A stretch of DNA of 64,000 nt from Porphyromonadaceae bacterium W3.11 (GCA_030434245.1 JAUISX010000006.1:1-64000), one strand, 5' to 3'. Positions 28,158 to 37,580 are shown, numbered from the stretch's first letter. Numbers and translations are program-made. The notes: a model not told the origin generated them from the sequence alone.

Positions 28158-29506
28158 ATTTTATTACTCTCTTGATTACTTTTCTTTTTCCTGCCCCAAT
28201 TCTTCTTTTTTCTTTTGGGTGAATGGTGTTCATTAGTAGTCTTATCACTTTCAGCTCTATTACTAGATGACTTTTGTTGTCTATTCTGTTGATTATTAGA
28301 CTTATGAACGCCTTTCCTTCCAGATGATTGACGGGGCTGACTTTCCTTTTGTTCGGCAAACCCTTTTGGTAATTGATTACGAGTAAGAGTATAGCCGAGA
28401 AAGTCCTCTATATCAATAAACCGAGCTTTGTCCTTATTGTTCACAAGAGTGATTGCGGCTCCTGCTTGTTCGTCACCTCTAGCAGTCCTACCAATACGAT
28501 GCACATAATCTTCAGGGTCGCTTGGGACATCAAAGTTTACAATCAAGCCGATGTCAGTAACGTCTATGCCTCTAGAGATAATATCTGTAGCGACGATGAT
28601 ATTGATGTGTCCAGCCTTGAAGCTGCGCATCACCCCTTCACGCTCCTCTTGTCCTAGGTCTGAGTGCATCTCACTCACCTTAAATTGATTCATGGAGAGC
28701 AGCTTCTTTGCCTGCTTGACTCTATCCTTTGAGGCAAAAAATACGATACACTTGCTTGGATTCTTTTGTTTGAATATCTCAATTAATAGTCCTAACTTAT
28801 CATCATCGTTACAGAAATAAACGCTCTGATCGATGGATTCTGGGGGTCTTGAAATAGCGATATTTACTTCTTCTGCATCCTTTGCGATTTGCTTTGCTAG
28901 CTTTCTGATCTTATCAGGCATGGTTGCTGAGAACATGATGGTCTGAACATCGGGGGGAAGTAATTTATACACTTCTAGGATATCATCATGAAATCCCATA
29001 TCCAACATTCGGTCCGCTTCATCGAGGACGAAGAAGCTCACTCTTGATAGATCTACGGTGTCCAGTCCTATATGAGAGAGCAACCGCCCAGGTGTCGCTA
29101 TGATTAGATCTGCCCCCATCTTAAGAGCTCTTCGCTGTTGCTCCCATTCAACTCCTCCTGTACCTCCATAGATGGGCACTGCACTAACCCCAACAAAGTA
29201 TGAGAAAGCATCCACCTGTTGGTCGATTTGTTGTGCTAACTCTCTTGTTGGAGCCATAATGATGACATTGACGTAATCACTAGGATATTCTCCCGTAGCT
29301 AATTCGCTGAGGATGGGCAATAAAAAAGCAGCTGTCTTGCCTGTCCCAGTCTGGGCACAAGCGATTACGTTCTTCCCATTTAGTATATGTGGTATGGATG
29401 CAACTTGGATGGGGGACGGCTTCTTAAAATTCATTGCATCTAACCCATCTAATACGTTAGGATCGAGTCCAAAATCGTAAAAAGAAATATTATTATTACT
29501 TTCCAA
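28154..29506 (-). CDS. DEAD-box RNA helicase
   Basis: About 450 residues from a TTG start at 29506; the open frame runs to an ATG at 29641, but that would overlap the upstream gene by 122 bases and adds 45 unlike residues. Motifs: Q (KPSPIQVASIP), I (AQTGTGKT), Ia (PTRELAQQ), Ib (TPGRL), II (DEAD), III (SAT), V (ATDIISRGID), VI (HRIGRTAR). A long basic, Asn/Gln/Ser/Lys-rich tail (about the last 85 residues) probably binds RNA. It resembles the RhlE/CsdA group. Confidence 0.92.
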   Translation of the reverse strand: MESNNNISFYDFGLDPNVLDGLDAMNFKKPSPIQVASIPHILNGKNVIACAQTGTGKTAAFLLPILSELATGEYPSDYVNVIIMAPTRELAQQIDQQVDAFSYFVGVSAVPIYGGTGGVEWEQQRRALKMGADLIIATPGRLLSHIGLDTVDLSRVSFFVLDEADRMLDMGFHDDILEVYKLLPPDVQTIMFSATMPDKIRKLAKQIAKDAEEVNIAISRPPESIDQSVYFCNDDDKLGLLIEIFKQKNPSKCIVFFASKDRVKQAKKLLSMNQFKVSEMHSDLGQEEREGVMRSFKAGHINIIVATDIISRGIDVTDIGLIVNFDVPSDPEDYVHRIGRTARGDEQAGAAITLVNNKDKARFIDIEDFLGYTLTRNQLPKGFAEQKESQPRQSSGRKGVHKSNNQQNRQQKSSSNRAESDKTTNEHHSPKRKKKNWGRKKKSNQESNKI

Positions 29507-29519
29507 TGTGATTTTATAT

Positions 29520-30317
29520 CTAATTGTTTTTAAATATCTTTTGCCACTCAGGGCTATTCCTTTTCTCAAGGATTCTTTTATTGAGCCTTTTGAGTAGCAG
29601 GGTGTCTTTCTCATTAACCAACCAGACTTGCTGGGTGTCAATGGTTATGTTTTTTGAAAGGTGTAGGGTGGAATCCATTTCGGCAATGGATGTAGCTAAT
29701 TTGCTATTACATACTAAGTAATCTATATCGCCCTTTACAAGTAGTATGCCTAGCTGTAATGGTGATTCATTCCTCTCGTCTATCTTGATGGCTGGATAGC
29801 TTAATTCACTGAGATTTTCTAGCATTATTTTTGCCACTTTATCCTCTTCAGATATAGTTACGATCACCTCTTCGTTACCAGTGAACTTGCTTTCCCAATC
29901 GTTGTTTTCTGAATGGTAAAGAAGTGAAAACCTCGAGTGGTAGAGCCATTCTGTTGCGGTAATACCAGGATAATTATTTCTAGCAGAGTAGGGAAGGGAG
30001 GTCGCATAAATCTGTATTTCTCTATTCCTAAGGGCTTGGATAGCTTCGCCTCTTGTATTAAATGGCACCCATTCAAGAGAATCATCAGGGAGAAGTATAG
30101 TCATGAGTTGCATCTGATTCCCTCTAATCAATCCTATACTATCTATTCCAAATTCATGTGGAAATAAATCAACACCTACATTTATCAGATGATCATCTAC
30201 TACAATTTTCTTTCGATTGTTAGTGAAAAAGGAGAATGCCCACAGAATAAGAGCAATAGTAAATATCCATACTCCGCTACTAATAATTCTTCTTTTGTCT
30301 CTATCTGTCAATGCCAT
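29520..30317 (-). CDS. Membrane-anchored solute-binding-like protein
   Basis: 265 residues. One N-terminal TM helix (WIFTIALILWAFSFF) is followed by a periplasmic two-lobe fold like family 3 solute-binding proteins and the MltF N-domain (INVGVDLFPHEFGID, AIQALRNREIQIYATSLPY, QLGILLVKGDIDYLVCN). No lytic transglycosylase domain is present. The gene sits between the porin (4 bases) and the helicase. Ligand and role are unknown; it may bind an amino acid or peptide at the inner membrane. Confidence 0.65.
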   Translation of the reverse strand: MALTDRDKRRIISSGVWIFTIALILWAFSFFTNNRKKIVVDDHLINVGVDLFPHEFGIDSIGLIRGNQMQLMTILLPDDSLEWVPFNTRGEAIQALRNREIQIYATSLPYSARNNYPGITATEWLYHSRFSLLYHSENNDWESKFTGNEEVIVTISEEDKVAKIMLENLSELSYPAIKIDERNESPLQLGILLVKGDIDYLVCNSKLATSIAEMDSTLHLSKNITIDTQQVWLVNEKDTLLLKRLNKRILEKRNSPEWQKIFKNN

Positions 30318-30321
30318 ATAT

Positions 30322-32760
30322 TTAATTTCGAAGATCTATGGCTATACCAAGCCTAAAGAGTGGTGGGTAAAGTGGGTAGTAAGGCATAGAGAAATAATTG
30401 GGCCTGAACACCAGGGCTCCAATGTTGTAATACTTCACGAAAAATCGTGCACGCTTTAGGTGAACATTAGCGTACGCAGAGAGTAGAGGTGCTTCACCTC
30501 CAATCTGTACCTTATCTTGAGGCATAAATAGCTGAGTACTTGGTTCGTAGTAAGGTGCATAATATTTAGTATGCCATTTCGCATCCACTCCGAGTTGAAG
30601 GGTCATCACTTTAGCAATTAATGTCTGAATGTAAAAGTTGGAGTATATAGCCCATTCTGGGAGTGGAGTGATATTGTCATTACTTGATTTTTGCCAGACC
30701 ACATTATTCTCCCAATTCAGAATACTCCATGATAGCTTCTGATCAAGCCCTATTGCTAGCACTCTGGAGTTCGTTTTTACCTGTTCGGGTTCAGCTTTTT
30801 CATTCACTTTGATAGGGTTTTGTAGGGTCTCAACATTAGCATGGATCCTTGTCTTCGTAAAAGGAACGATAAGTTCCCCTCCGAGTCTCATGACCTGAAT
30901 CATATCCAGTTCCTGTTGCCACTCATGGATGCTAGCCTTGTAGTGACGGAGGAAGTAGGATGGGGGAGTGTTTAGGATATCAATGGTTGCTCTTGCGGCC
31001 ACGTCCTTCTTAAGAATCTTTAGGCTCGTAGTCAACTCGCCACTAATTTCCATTTCACCAGCTTGTGCACCGGCTACTCCTATTTGTCCCCATATGTAGT
31101 ACTTAAAGTATTTAAAAGAATTACTACTAATCCGACCACCGACATATGTGGTGTTTTGTTTTTCTTTAATGACTTCCTGTTCTACCTCCAGCCTTTCCGC
31201 ATCATCCTTATTCATTAGCGGTTGTTTATATTCCTCATGGTCGTATGCCACGAAGGCAGCGATACCCATTTTTGCCCACTTATGAAATCCTTCCATTAAT
31301 TCTATACCTAAGGTATTCGAAATTTTCATCGCGTAAAAACGATCATTTGGGAAAAACTTACTTCCATTAGGTCTTGGGATAATAGGATCAGGATACAACT
31401 CAGAGAAGACAGGGTCTTGTGAAACCCAACTTCTACGACCCTTCTGGAAAGAGATATCATGGAATATATTCGTCACAGGTATGAATACCCTTGTCGGCTT
31501 CTCCTCCTTATTCTCGTTTTCATCATCATTTTCAGTTAAAGCCTGACCAGATGATTTTCCGGCTCTCTTTCTCACTGGAGGGGCAATTTTTTCATCCTTA
31601 TCTTTATCCTTTAGTGGTGGTTCATCTTCGGTATCATCAGGTTTACTTGGCACATCATTGAGTGAGTGCTCATCCTCATTCTCTTCATCCTCTGAATCCA
31701 GAGTCTTCTTATCACTGGTTTCGGTAGAGTCCTTCCCGAGTTCCTCAGTAACCTCTTCTGGCGGGGTAGGAGCTTCTAATAGTTCGGGGTCGGCACCTGT
31801 CTCATCAGGTATTTTAATATCTGGAAGTGGAGGAGTAGACATTTGTCCTCCTTCTTGAGGACCCACTTCATTTACCTTTTGAGTATTGTCAATAATATTG
31901 CCATCATCGTCTAGTTTTTTGTAAAAGCCTAGACTATATTTGTGATGAAATCTTCCTTCTCCATATACAACCCTGTTCCATGTGGATTTATATTTAGTAG
32001 GGATATCCTTTGGTAATAGTTTCCTTTTACCATCGGCAAAGTCGTTTGGGTTTGTTATGAATCGAGGATCTGTGATTCCCCCATTTTCTTGATTAATAGT
32101 ATTCGTGTTACCGATAGATGCGTATGCTTTGTATCTATCCCCTTCGTAGGATCCAAACAATCGGTAAGTGATATTTTTTGCCTTTGTAAATGCATAATAG
32201 CCGTTAGCATAATCTATATCAACATCCCCTCCAAAAGTCCACTTAGGACCGAGATTAGAACTGAACTTAAAGTTGAAGTTCTGCTCTTTATTTTGATCAG
32301 CTCCTCCCTGAGTGTATTTAATAAATGTGTAAGGAACCTTAACATTATACCATTGCTGCTGCTTTCCACGATGAATGAGATGCTCGTATGGATTCGTGAA
32401 ATAAAACTCGTCCCATTTATTTAGTGGGCGATCAAAGTAAATCTTAGATTGATAAGGCGAAGCATATGTCCCATTGTAGGATTCTGCTATGCTAAGTCCT
32501 TCGATGAAGGCTCTATGAAAGTAATTCAGCTTTATAGTATCTACAAAAGCTAACTTCTTATCTCCTAATCTCTTCATCAGATAAAAGGAGGTCATATTAT
32601 CTCCGTGCCGATCAGCATCTGAATCGTCATACGTATCTTCCTTCTCTCTTCTATTCTTCAGCTGTTTGTCCATATCTATCTGAGCGAAAGATAGATTTGG
32701 CACGAATAAGATAAAAGCCATTAGGATAATAGGCTTAAGAAACCATTGTGACCCCTTCAT
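30322..32760 (-). CDS. Putative outer-membrane porin with acidic insert
   Basis: 812 residues. A signal peptide ends LSFAQID. It matches the Bacteroidota 'putative porin' family: an N-terminal SFYLMKRLGDKKLAFVDTIKLNYF region, beta-strand-rich sequence, and a C-terminus ending RLGIAIDLRN. Between about residues 310 and 430 is a low-complexity, Asp/Glu/Pro/Lys-rich stretch (TPPEEVTEELGKDS, EDEENEDEHS, DTEDEPPLKDKDKDEK), probably a disordered loop. The gene is 2 bases from pyrC and 4 from the solute-binding gene. Confidence 0.8.
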   Translation of the reverse strand: MKGSQWFLKPIILMAFILFVPNLSFAQIDMDKQLKNRREKEDTYDDSDADRHGDNMTSFYLMKRLGDKKLAFVDTIKLNYFHRAFIEGLSIAESYNGTYASPYQSKIYFDRPLNKWDEFYFTNPYEHLIHRGKQQQWYNVKVPYTFIKYTQGGADQNKEQNFNFKFSSNLGPKWTFGGDVDIDYANGYYAFTKAKNITYRLFGSYEGDRYKAYASIGNTNTINQENGGITDPRFITNPNDFADGKRKLLPKDIPTKYKSTWNRVVYGEGRFHHKYSLGFYKKLDDDGNIIDNTQKVNEVGPQEGGQMSTPPLPDIKIPDETGADPELLEAPTPPEEVTEELGKDSTETSDKKTLDSEDEENEDEHSLNDVPSKPDDTEDEPPLKDKDKDEKIAPPVRKRAGKSSGQALTENDDENENKEEKPTRVFIPVTNIFHDISFQKGRRSWVSQDPVFSELYPDPIIPRPNGSKFFPNDRFYAMKISNTLGIELMEGFHKWAKMGIAAFVAYDHEEYKQPLMNKDDAERLEVEQEVIKEKQNTTYVGGRISSNSFKYFKYYIWGQIGVAGAQAGEMEISGELTTSLKILKKDVAARATIDILNTPPSYFLRHYKASIHEWQQELDMIQVMRLGGELIVPFTKTRIHANVETLQNPIKVNEKAEPEQVKTNSRVLAIGLDQKLSWSILNWENNVVWQKSSNDNITPLPEWAIYSNFYIQTLIAKVMTLQLGVDAKWHTKYYAPYYEPSTQLFMPQDKVQIGGEAPLLSAYANVHLKRARFFVKYYNIGALVFRPNYFSMPYYPLYPPLFRLGIAIDLRN

Positions 32761-32762
32761 AC

Positions 32763-34109
32763 TTATTGATCTTTGCTAAATGTAAGCGGCATCGCACATC
32801 CCTTACTTTCTTCCAAAATTCTACCATCCTCAAGTGATAGAACACCATTAACGAAAACGTGTTGTACACAATTATGGAATGTCTGCCCTTCAAGTGGACT
32901 CCATCCACATTTACTTGCGATATTATCTTTCTCAACCGTCCATGATTTGTTTGGATCAATTAAGGTGATATCAGCAAAGTACCCAACATCTAAGTACCCT
33001 CTATTAATTACCTTAAATCTATCCGCAGGAGTGTGGCACATCACTTCTACCACTCTCTCAAGTGATAAGATACCCTCTCTGACTAACTCTAGCATCATTA
33101 GTAGTGAGTATTGGATGAGAGGTCCACCAGATGCAGCCTTTAGGGCTCCGCCTTCCTTTTCTTCTGCTAAGTGAGGCGCATGATCTGTCGCAACAATGCT
33201 TATAACACCATCTCGCACCGCTTCCCTAAGTGCATCTCTGTCTGAAGTCTCTTTTATAGCAGGATTCCACTTGATTTTGGTACCCAACCTATCGTAATCA
33301 GATTTATCAAACCATAGATGATGTACACAGACCTCTGCCGTAATATGTGTAGGGGAATTTTTAATCAGTTCTACCTCCTCAGCTGTAGATAAGTGCAGTA
33401 TGTGCAGGTTGGCATTGGACTCTTTTGCTAAGTTTATCGCCTTAGTGCTACTAGCAATGCAAGCTTCACGACTCCTAATGTTAGGGTGGTACTTTACATC
33501 AGGATCCTCTCCGTACATGTCAATGTACTTTCCTTTGTTCTTCCGAATGATCTCCTCGCTTTCACAGTGTGTGGCTACGATGCCGTTAGTCTCTTGAAAT
33601 ATTGACTGCAGAGACCTCTCGTTATCTACCAGCATATTCCCTGTGGAAGCTCCCATGAATACTTTCACCCCTGGTACGTGTTCATTTTTACTCATCTCTT
33701 TTATGAAATGGGTATTATCATTTGTCGCCCCGAAGTAAAAGGCATAGTTAGTCCATGCTTTTTCAGCACCGATAGCCATTTTATTTACCCAGTCTTCAGG
33801 TGTAGTAGTTTGAGGTTTGGTATTAGGCATATCCATAAAGCTAGTAACACCACCCAATAGAGCAGCACGGCTTTCGGTATATATATCGCCTTTGTGAGTC
33901 AGACCAGGATCGCGAAAATGAACTTGATCATCAATAACACCAGGAATGCAGATAAGACCCGTAGCATCAAGTGTTTTCTCAACGTGAGGCAATTCCTCTT
34001 CGTTATGATATATATGTCCTATTCTGTTACCTTCTATGAGTATTGAAGCCCCTTCAACTTTCTTACCTCTATTTATTAGAGTGCAATTTTTTATTAATAT
34101 CTGTGCCAT
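32763..34109 (-). CDS. pyrC: Dihydroorotase
   Basis: 448 residues, class I dihydroorotase length. It interconverts carbamoyl aspartate and dihydroorotate in pyrimidine synthesis. The metal site is visible: HFRDPG (HxH-type ligand region), THCESEE, LHLSTAEE and ATDHAPH. The TGNMLVDNE segment carries the region of the carbamylated lysine (PGVKVFMGASTG). It lies 4 bases after the glycosyltransferase gene in the same run. Confidence 0.93.
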   Translation of the reverse strand: MAQILIKNCTLINRGKKVEGASILIEGNRIGHIYHNEEELPHVEKTLDATGLICIPGVIDDQVHFRDPGLTHKGDIYTESRAALLGGVTSFMDMPNTKPQTTTPEDWVNKMAIGAEKAWTNYAFYFGATNDNTHFIKEMSKNEHVPGVKVFMGASTGNMLVDNERSLQSIFQETNGIVATHCESEEIIRKNKGKYIDMYGEDPDVKYHPNIRSREACIASSTKAINLAKESNANLHILHLSTAEEVELIKNSPTHITAEVCVHHLWFDKSDYDRLGTKIKWNPAIKETSDRDALREAVRDGVISIVATDHAPHLAEEKEGGALKAASGGPLIQYSLLMMLELVREGILSLERVVEVMCHTPADRFKVINRGYLDVGYFADITLIDPNKSWTVEKDNIASKCGWSPLEGQTFHNCVQHVFVNGVLSLEDGRILEESKGCAMPLTFSKDQ

Positions 34110-34113
34110 CCTA

Positions 34114-34878
34114 CTAACCCTCTATCATTCTATTTCCTTTCTTAGGATACGTCTTAGTCATTCCCCACCATCTTAATTTTATCACTCCGAAGAATGCTTC
34201 ACCAAAGATTGAGCTATTCATTTTGCTGGTACCATGAACTCTATTTACAAAGACTATAGGCACTTCCACTATATTAAATCCACAAAGCTTAGCTGTGTAC
34301 TTCATCTCAATCTGAAAGGCGTAACCCTTGAAGTGAATCTCATCTAAAGGCATTGTCCGAAGTACCTCCGCACGATAACAAACAAACCCAGCAGTGGCGT
34401 CATTGATCTTCATTCCCGTAACTATTCTTACATACTTGGATGCAAAATAACTCATGAGGACCCTTCCGAGAGGCCAATTCACAACATTAACCCCTTTGAC
34501 ATACCTTGAACCAATAGCTACATCAGCACCTTTCAACGCACATGCTTCATAGAGTTTAGGTAGATCCTTAGGGTTGTGGCTGAAGTCAGCGTCCATCTCA
34601 GTGATGTAGTCATAATTCTTTTCGAGAGCCCACTTAAAGCCTGCAAGATAAGCTGTCCCCAAGCCCAGTTTTCCTGAACGTTCTAGGATGAACACCCTTT
34701 TAGGGTACTCTGCCATCATACGCTTGACCTCGTCGGCTGTTCCGTCTGGTGAATTATCATCGACAATTAGGATATCAAAAGTTTCTTCAAGAGAAAGAAC
34801 TGCCTCTATGATAGCCCTGATATTTTCTATTTCGTTGTATGTGGGAATGATTACTAACTTGCTGTCTGTATTTTCCAT
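34114..34878 (-). CDS. Polyprenol-phosphate mannose synthase-like glycosyltransferase (GT2)
   Basis: 254 residues. GT-A fold features: VIIPTYNEIENI, nucleotide-binding VDDNSPDGTADEV, DxD-like EMDADFSHNP, GSRYVKGV and GYAFQIEMKY. No C-terminal membrane helices are present, so it is the short DPM1-like form. It transfers a sugar from a nucleotide donor to polyprenyl phosphate at the inner membrane, for glycan or protein glycosylation. The exact sugar is not deducible. Confidence 0.88.
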   Translation of the reverse strand: MENTDSKLVIIPTYNEIENIRAIIEAVLSLEETFDILIVDDNSPDGTADEVKRMMAEYPKRVFILERSGKLGLGTAYLAGFKWALEKNYDYITEMDADFSHNPKDLPKLYEACALKGADVAIGSRYVKGVNVVNWPLGRVLMSYFASKYVRIVTGMKINDATAGFVCYRAEVLRTMPLDEIHFKGYAFQIEMKYTAKLCGFNIVEVPIVFVNRVHGTSKMNSSIFGEAFFGVIKLRWWGMTKTYPKKGNRMIEG

Positions 34879-34896
34879 GATTTGACGCTGAGATAA

Positions 34897-35256
34897 TTAT
34901 TTTGATGCTGTGGAATCTTTGACGAATGAAGAGTAAACGAAAAATACTGTAGCGATTATGAATATTGGAAGCCAAGTACCTGATTTTTGAATCATAAACC
35001 CACCAGAAACGAAGTATAATAGTGAAGATAAGAGCTGCATGCGTTCTAGTCTCCTAGCCCTAAAGCTTTCTTTCTCTTCCTGCTGAAAGGCAATGATCAG
35101 AAAAGATATGGACATTAATAACCCTCCAGATGCCACTAACCATCCTGCTATCCCTTTTAATTCTAGCCAAATAATAGCTCCTACTGCCACTAAGATTGCT
35201 CCAATGACAAAAAGGATAGTAATAAATTTGGATGATATTTTTTTGCTACTTTTCAT
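34897..35256 (-). CDS. Small four-helix membrane protein
   Basis: 119 residues. There are four hydrophobic segments (ITILFVIGAILVAVGAIIWL; GWLVASGGLLMSISFLIIAF; LLSSLLYFVSGGFMI; LPIFIIATVFFVYSSF) with a charged EEKESFRARRLERMQ loop between the second and third. I recognise no characterised family. It overlaps the divIC-like gene by 4 bases, hinting at an envelope or division role, but that is context only. Confidence 0.75.
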   Translation of the reverse strand: MKSSKKISSKFITILFVIGAILVAVGAIIWLELKGIAGWLVASGGLLMSISFLIIAFQQEEKESFRARRLERMQLLSSLLYFVSGGFMIQKSGTWLPIFIIATVFFVYSSFVKDSTASK

Positions 35257-35582
35257 TTATCTCCGTCAATTATATAAATGTCTTCGTCCTTCTCTTTCAT
35301 CAAAAACTCTTCTCTAGCGAATTTCTCAAGCATTAACTTGTCAGAGTGAAGTTGTTCTAAGCCTTTTTTATTCGTTTCAATATTCTCAATGAGCTCCTTT
35401 TTCTCTTTCTCCAGAGAGCTGATCCTACGGCTTAGTTTGATTTGATTCCATACGCTATAGTCACTCGGGAAGACGAAAGTGATCAAAAAAATGATCAATG
35501 CCAGAAGATAAGGATTAACCCTTTTTATCCTCTGCCACTTATTTTGAAGCCAAGCTTTCATATCGTGTTTACCTTTTGACAT
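35253..35582 (-). CDS. FtsB/DivIC-like septum formation protein
   Basis: 109 residues. The topology is that of FtsB/DivIC: short cytoplasmic start, one TM helix (YLLALIIFLITFVFP), then a periplasmic coiled coil (SRRISSLEKEKKELIENIETN) and LEKFAREEFLMKEKDEDIY, the typical 'REEYLMKKPGE'-like end. These proteins link FtsQ/FtsL to the divisome. Two starts are possible: ATG 35582, or M8 at 35561, which gives a more usual leader given a promoter box only 10 bases before 35582. Confidence 0.85.
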   Translation of the reverse strand: MSKGKHDMKAWLQNKWQRIKRVNPYLLALIIFLITFVFPSDYSVWNQIKLSRRISSLEKEKKELIENIETNKKGLEQLHSDKLMLEKFAREEFLMKEKDEDIYIIDGDK

Positions 35583-35591
35583 ACCTTATAA

Positions 35592-35599
35592 CAAAGGTA
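35592..35599 (-). promoter_or_regulatory. Putative promoter (-7 box) of the ten-gene minus-strand run
   Basis: The minus strand reads TACCTTTG, a perfect TAnnTTTG, ending 10 bases before the first ATG of the DivIC-like gene. If used, the mRNA would be almost leaderless for that ATG, or the true start is the inner ATG at 35561. Confidence 0.5.
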
Positions 35600-35802
35600 C
35601 CAATTTTTCGCTTTAAATATGGTACACATTTATAGTGCATAACCCAAGCTGTGCTATAAGACTATAATATTATTCACAAGCGATCACACTTTGATGGAAA
35701 AGTATGACTTGTTTATATATTACAATTATCTTTAATACAGTGTGTTATTGCTATTTGTTCTTGGTAAAAAGAGGCTCTTTTTCAATAAGATAAGTGGGTG
35801 AG

Positions 35803-35892
35803 ATTTTTAGTTATATGAAAGAGAAATGCTTCTCATATGAAAAATATATTTTTCATATGAGAAGGAGAAATGTTTCCTATGAGAAGAATTTC
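35803..35892. repeat. Dispersed palindromic repeat, copy C
   Basis: It starts ATTTTTAGTTATATGAAAG; bases 35829-35864 are a perfect 36-bp palindrome (CTTCTCATATG... with ...CATATGAGAAG). A third arm, TTTCCTATGAGAAG, follows at 35872-35885. It lies between the divIC promoter and the left end of the IS3 element. Confidence 0.85.
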
Positions 35893-36034
35893 ATCCCCTT
35901 TATGCTATTCCTGAAAAAAGTGCACAGAAATTAATTAAAAACTGATGTTCTTTACACTATCGATATATTATCCCTAGGTGGGTATACAAATATAGTCATT
36001 TATCACGGGTGCCCCACACAAGCGTGCCACCCAT

Positions 36035-37027
36035 TCAAAGGGTAGGCACAGCTTGTGCGTCATATAGATGAATGTCAGAGCTCCCACTATCACCCCCTAT
36101 CTTATTAGATATTAATGGATTAGGGTGGTTCGCGATAAGCGTCTGCATAGGAGTCCCCATGCTCACACTACTATGTGGACGTGCTGTATTATACATTAAC
36201 ACCGAATTATCCAAGGCTCTTTCTGTCTCTTCAAAGGTCAATAAAGAAAAGTCGTAGAGCCAATCGTTTTTGATAGTACTATTTAGGCGTTCCGCCATTG
36301 AGTTATGTAGTGGATCCCCTGTCTGTGTCACGCTCGTTATGATACCCAAACTCGCTTCATACGACGTCATCTCTTTGGATACATACTGACTTCCTCGGTC
36401 ACTATGAAAGATCAAACCTCGAACATCTAGGGAATGACCTTCATAAAATGACACGGTCTGCTTCAAGGCTTCGTGAGAACCTTTTGTAGTAAGGTTACGT
36501 TGTAGGCTATATCCCGTGATTATACGACTATACGCATCCATCGTAAGGGAGAGATAAACAAAACCTTCGGAGCACTTTAGGTGCGTAATATCTGAGACAC
36601 ACAAACGGCAGTGGGTTGGTGGAATATATTTCACCATCCTATTTACATGGTCCTCAAATCCGTGGTTTACTACACCAAACGTAGTTCTCGGGACCCCTCT
36701 TTTTCTCTTAGCTCGTAGCAATAAGTTATTGGCTCTAAGAATATCAAAGAATCTATCACGACCTATGACCATCTTCTCTCCAAAGTACTCTTTACAGAGC
36801 TGGTAAAGCTGATTTCCACCAGCTTTGGGCAAATGAGCTTTTTGTCTGAGATAGTGACAGTAGTAAACGATGGACCCTGAAAGAGCACTCAGTTCTTCCT
36901 CTTTACACTTACGACTGTGATCGTAGTTATAATAGCCACTACGACTAACATTAGCTAGAAGACACAACTCGCTGATACTAAACAGACCATTTTGGTCTTT
37001 AAAACCTTTTAGGAGAGTATCGATCAC
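36035..37027 (-). CDS. IS3 transposase OrfB (DDE integrase)
   Basis: 330 residues from a GTG at 37027. The HTH_21 region near the N-terminus leads to the rve catalytic core: first D in WVSDITHLK-like CVSDITHL, second D in LIFHSDRGSQY, and the E in NSMAERLNSTIKNDWLY, a DDE triad with the expected spacing. It is complete. In this family it is made as an OrfAB fusion by -1 frameshifting at the A9 run at the end of OrfA. Confidence 0.92.
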   Translation of the reverse strand: MIDTLLKGFKDQNGLFSISELCLLANVSRSGYYNYDHSRKCKEEELSALSGSIVYYCHYLRQKAHLPKAGGNQLYQLCKEYFGEKMVIGRDRFFDILRANNLLLRAKRKRGVPRTTFGVVNHGFEDHVNRMVKYIPPTHCRLCVSDITHLKCSEGFVYLSLTMDAYSRIITGYSLQRNLTTKGSHEALKQTVSFYEGHSLDVRGLIFHSDRGSQYVSKEMTSYEASLGIITSVTQTGDPLHNSMAERLNSTIKNDWLYDFSLLTFEETERALDNSVLMYNTARPHSSVSMGTPMQTLIANHPNPLISNKIGGDSGSSDIHLYDAQAVPTL

Positions 37028-37413
37028 TTCAAATCGCTCTTTTTTTTTAAGTCTATATTATGCTTCTCTGCTACTTTTTCCAACAATGTCTTGTGAAATA
37101 ATGCGTCCAACTCTGCTGTTCTTTTCGCTACTTTTAAACGAGAGTTTTCACGCTTTAACTCTAATAATTCTCGTCGTAATTCTTTCTCACTTTTGCTCAT
37201 ACCCTCTTCATTTACTAGGTTGTTTGATGGTGTTTCTACTCCAAAGATACTCAACCATTTATAAAGTGTAACACAGCCAATCTTATATCTTTTAGCTACA
37301 TCTACTACTGAATCTCCAGTACAGAGAAGATCATTTACCACGAGATACCTAAATTCATTACTATAATACCTCGAATGTTGAGGATTCATTCTTTTTGTGC
37401 TTTTTTCTTCCAT
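37024..37413 (-). CDS. IS3 transposase OrfA (HTH protein)
   Basis: 129 residues. A helix-turn-helix (SVVDVAKRYKIGCVTLYKWL) binds the IS ends, followed by a leucine-zipper-like coiled coil (ELRRELLELKRENSRLKVA). It overlaps orfB by 4 bases. The slippery run of nine A then G (LKKKS codons) lies about 15 bases before the OrfA stop, the classical site for OrfAB production. Confidence 0.9.
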   Translation of the reverse strand: MEEKSTKRMNPQHSRYYSNEFRYLVVNDLLCTGDSVVDVAKRYKIGCVTLYKWLSIFGVETPSNNLVNEEGMSKSEKELRRELLELKRENSRLKVAKRTAELDALFHKTLLEKVAEKHNIDLKKKSDLK

Positions 37414-37580
37414 TACTTTTCTTCTTCTGCTTGTCCACTATTTCAGGATAGCACAAAGTCAGCTGGCAAATTCAGATATGTATTTCGCCGATAGTTGGAT
37501 CTTCGTATTGTGAAGTTATTGAAATGCGTTTATTCATGCATGATTTTTGGGTGTGGGAGGTAACTTTTGTATTAATTGGT

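Larger units (their letters stand above)
35899..37457 (-). mobile_element. IS3-family insertion sequence
   Basis: About 1.56 kb with two overlapping transposase ORFs. Imperfect terminal inverted repeats can be aligned: left end TTTATGCTATTCCTGAAA (from 35899), right end, reversed, TTTGTGCTATCCTGAAAT (from 37457). I see no clear target duplication, so the exact borders may be a few bases off. It separates the core minus-strand run from the men operon. Confidence 0.75.
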
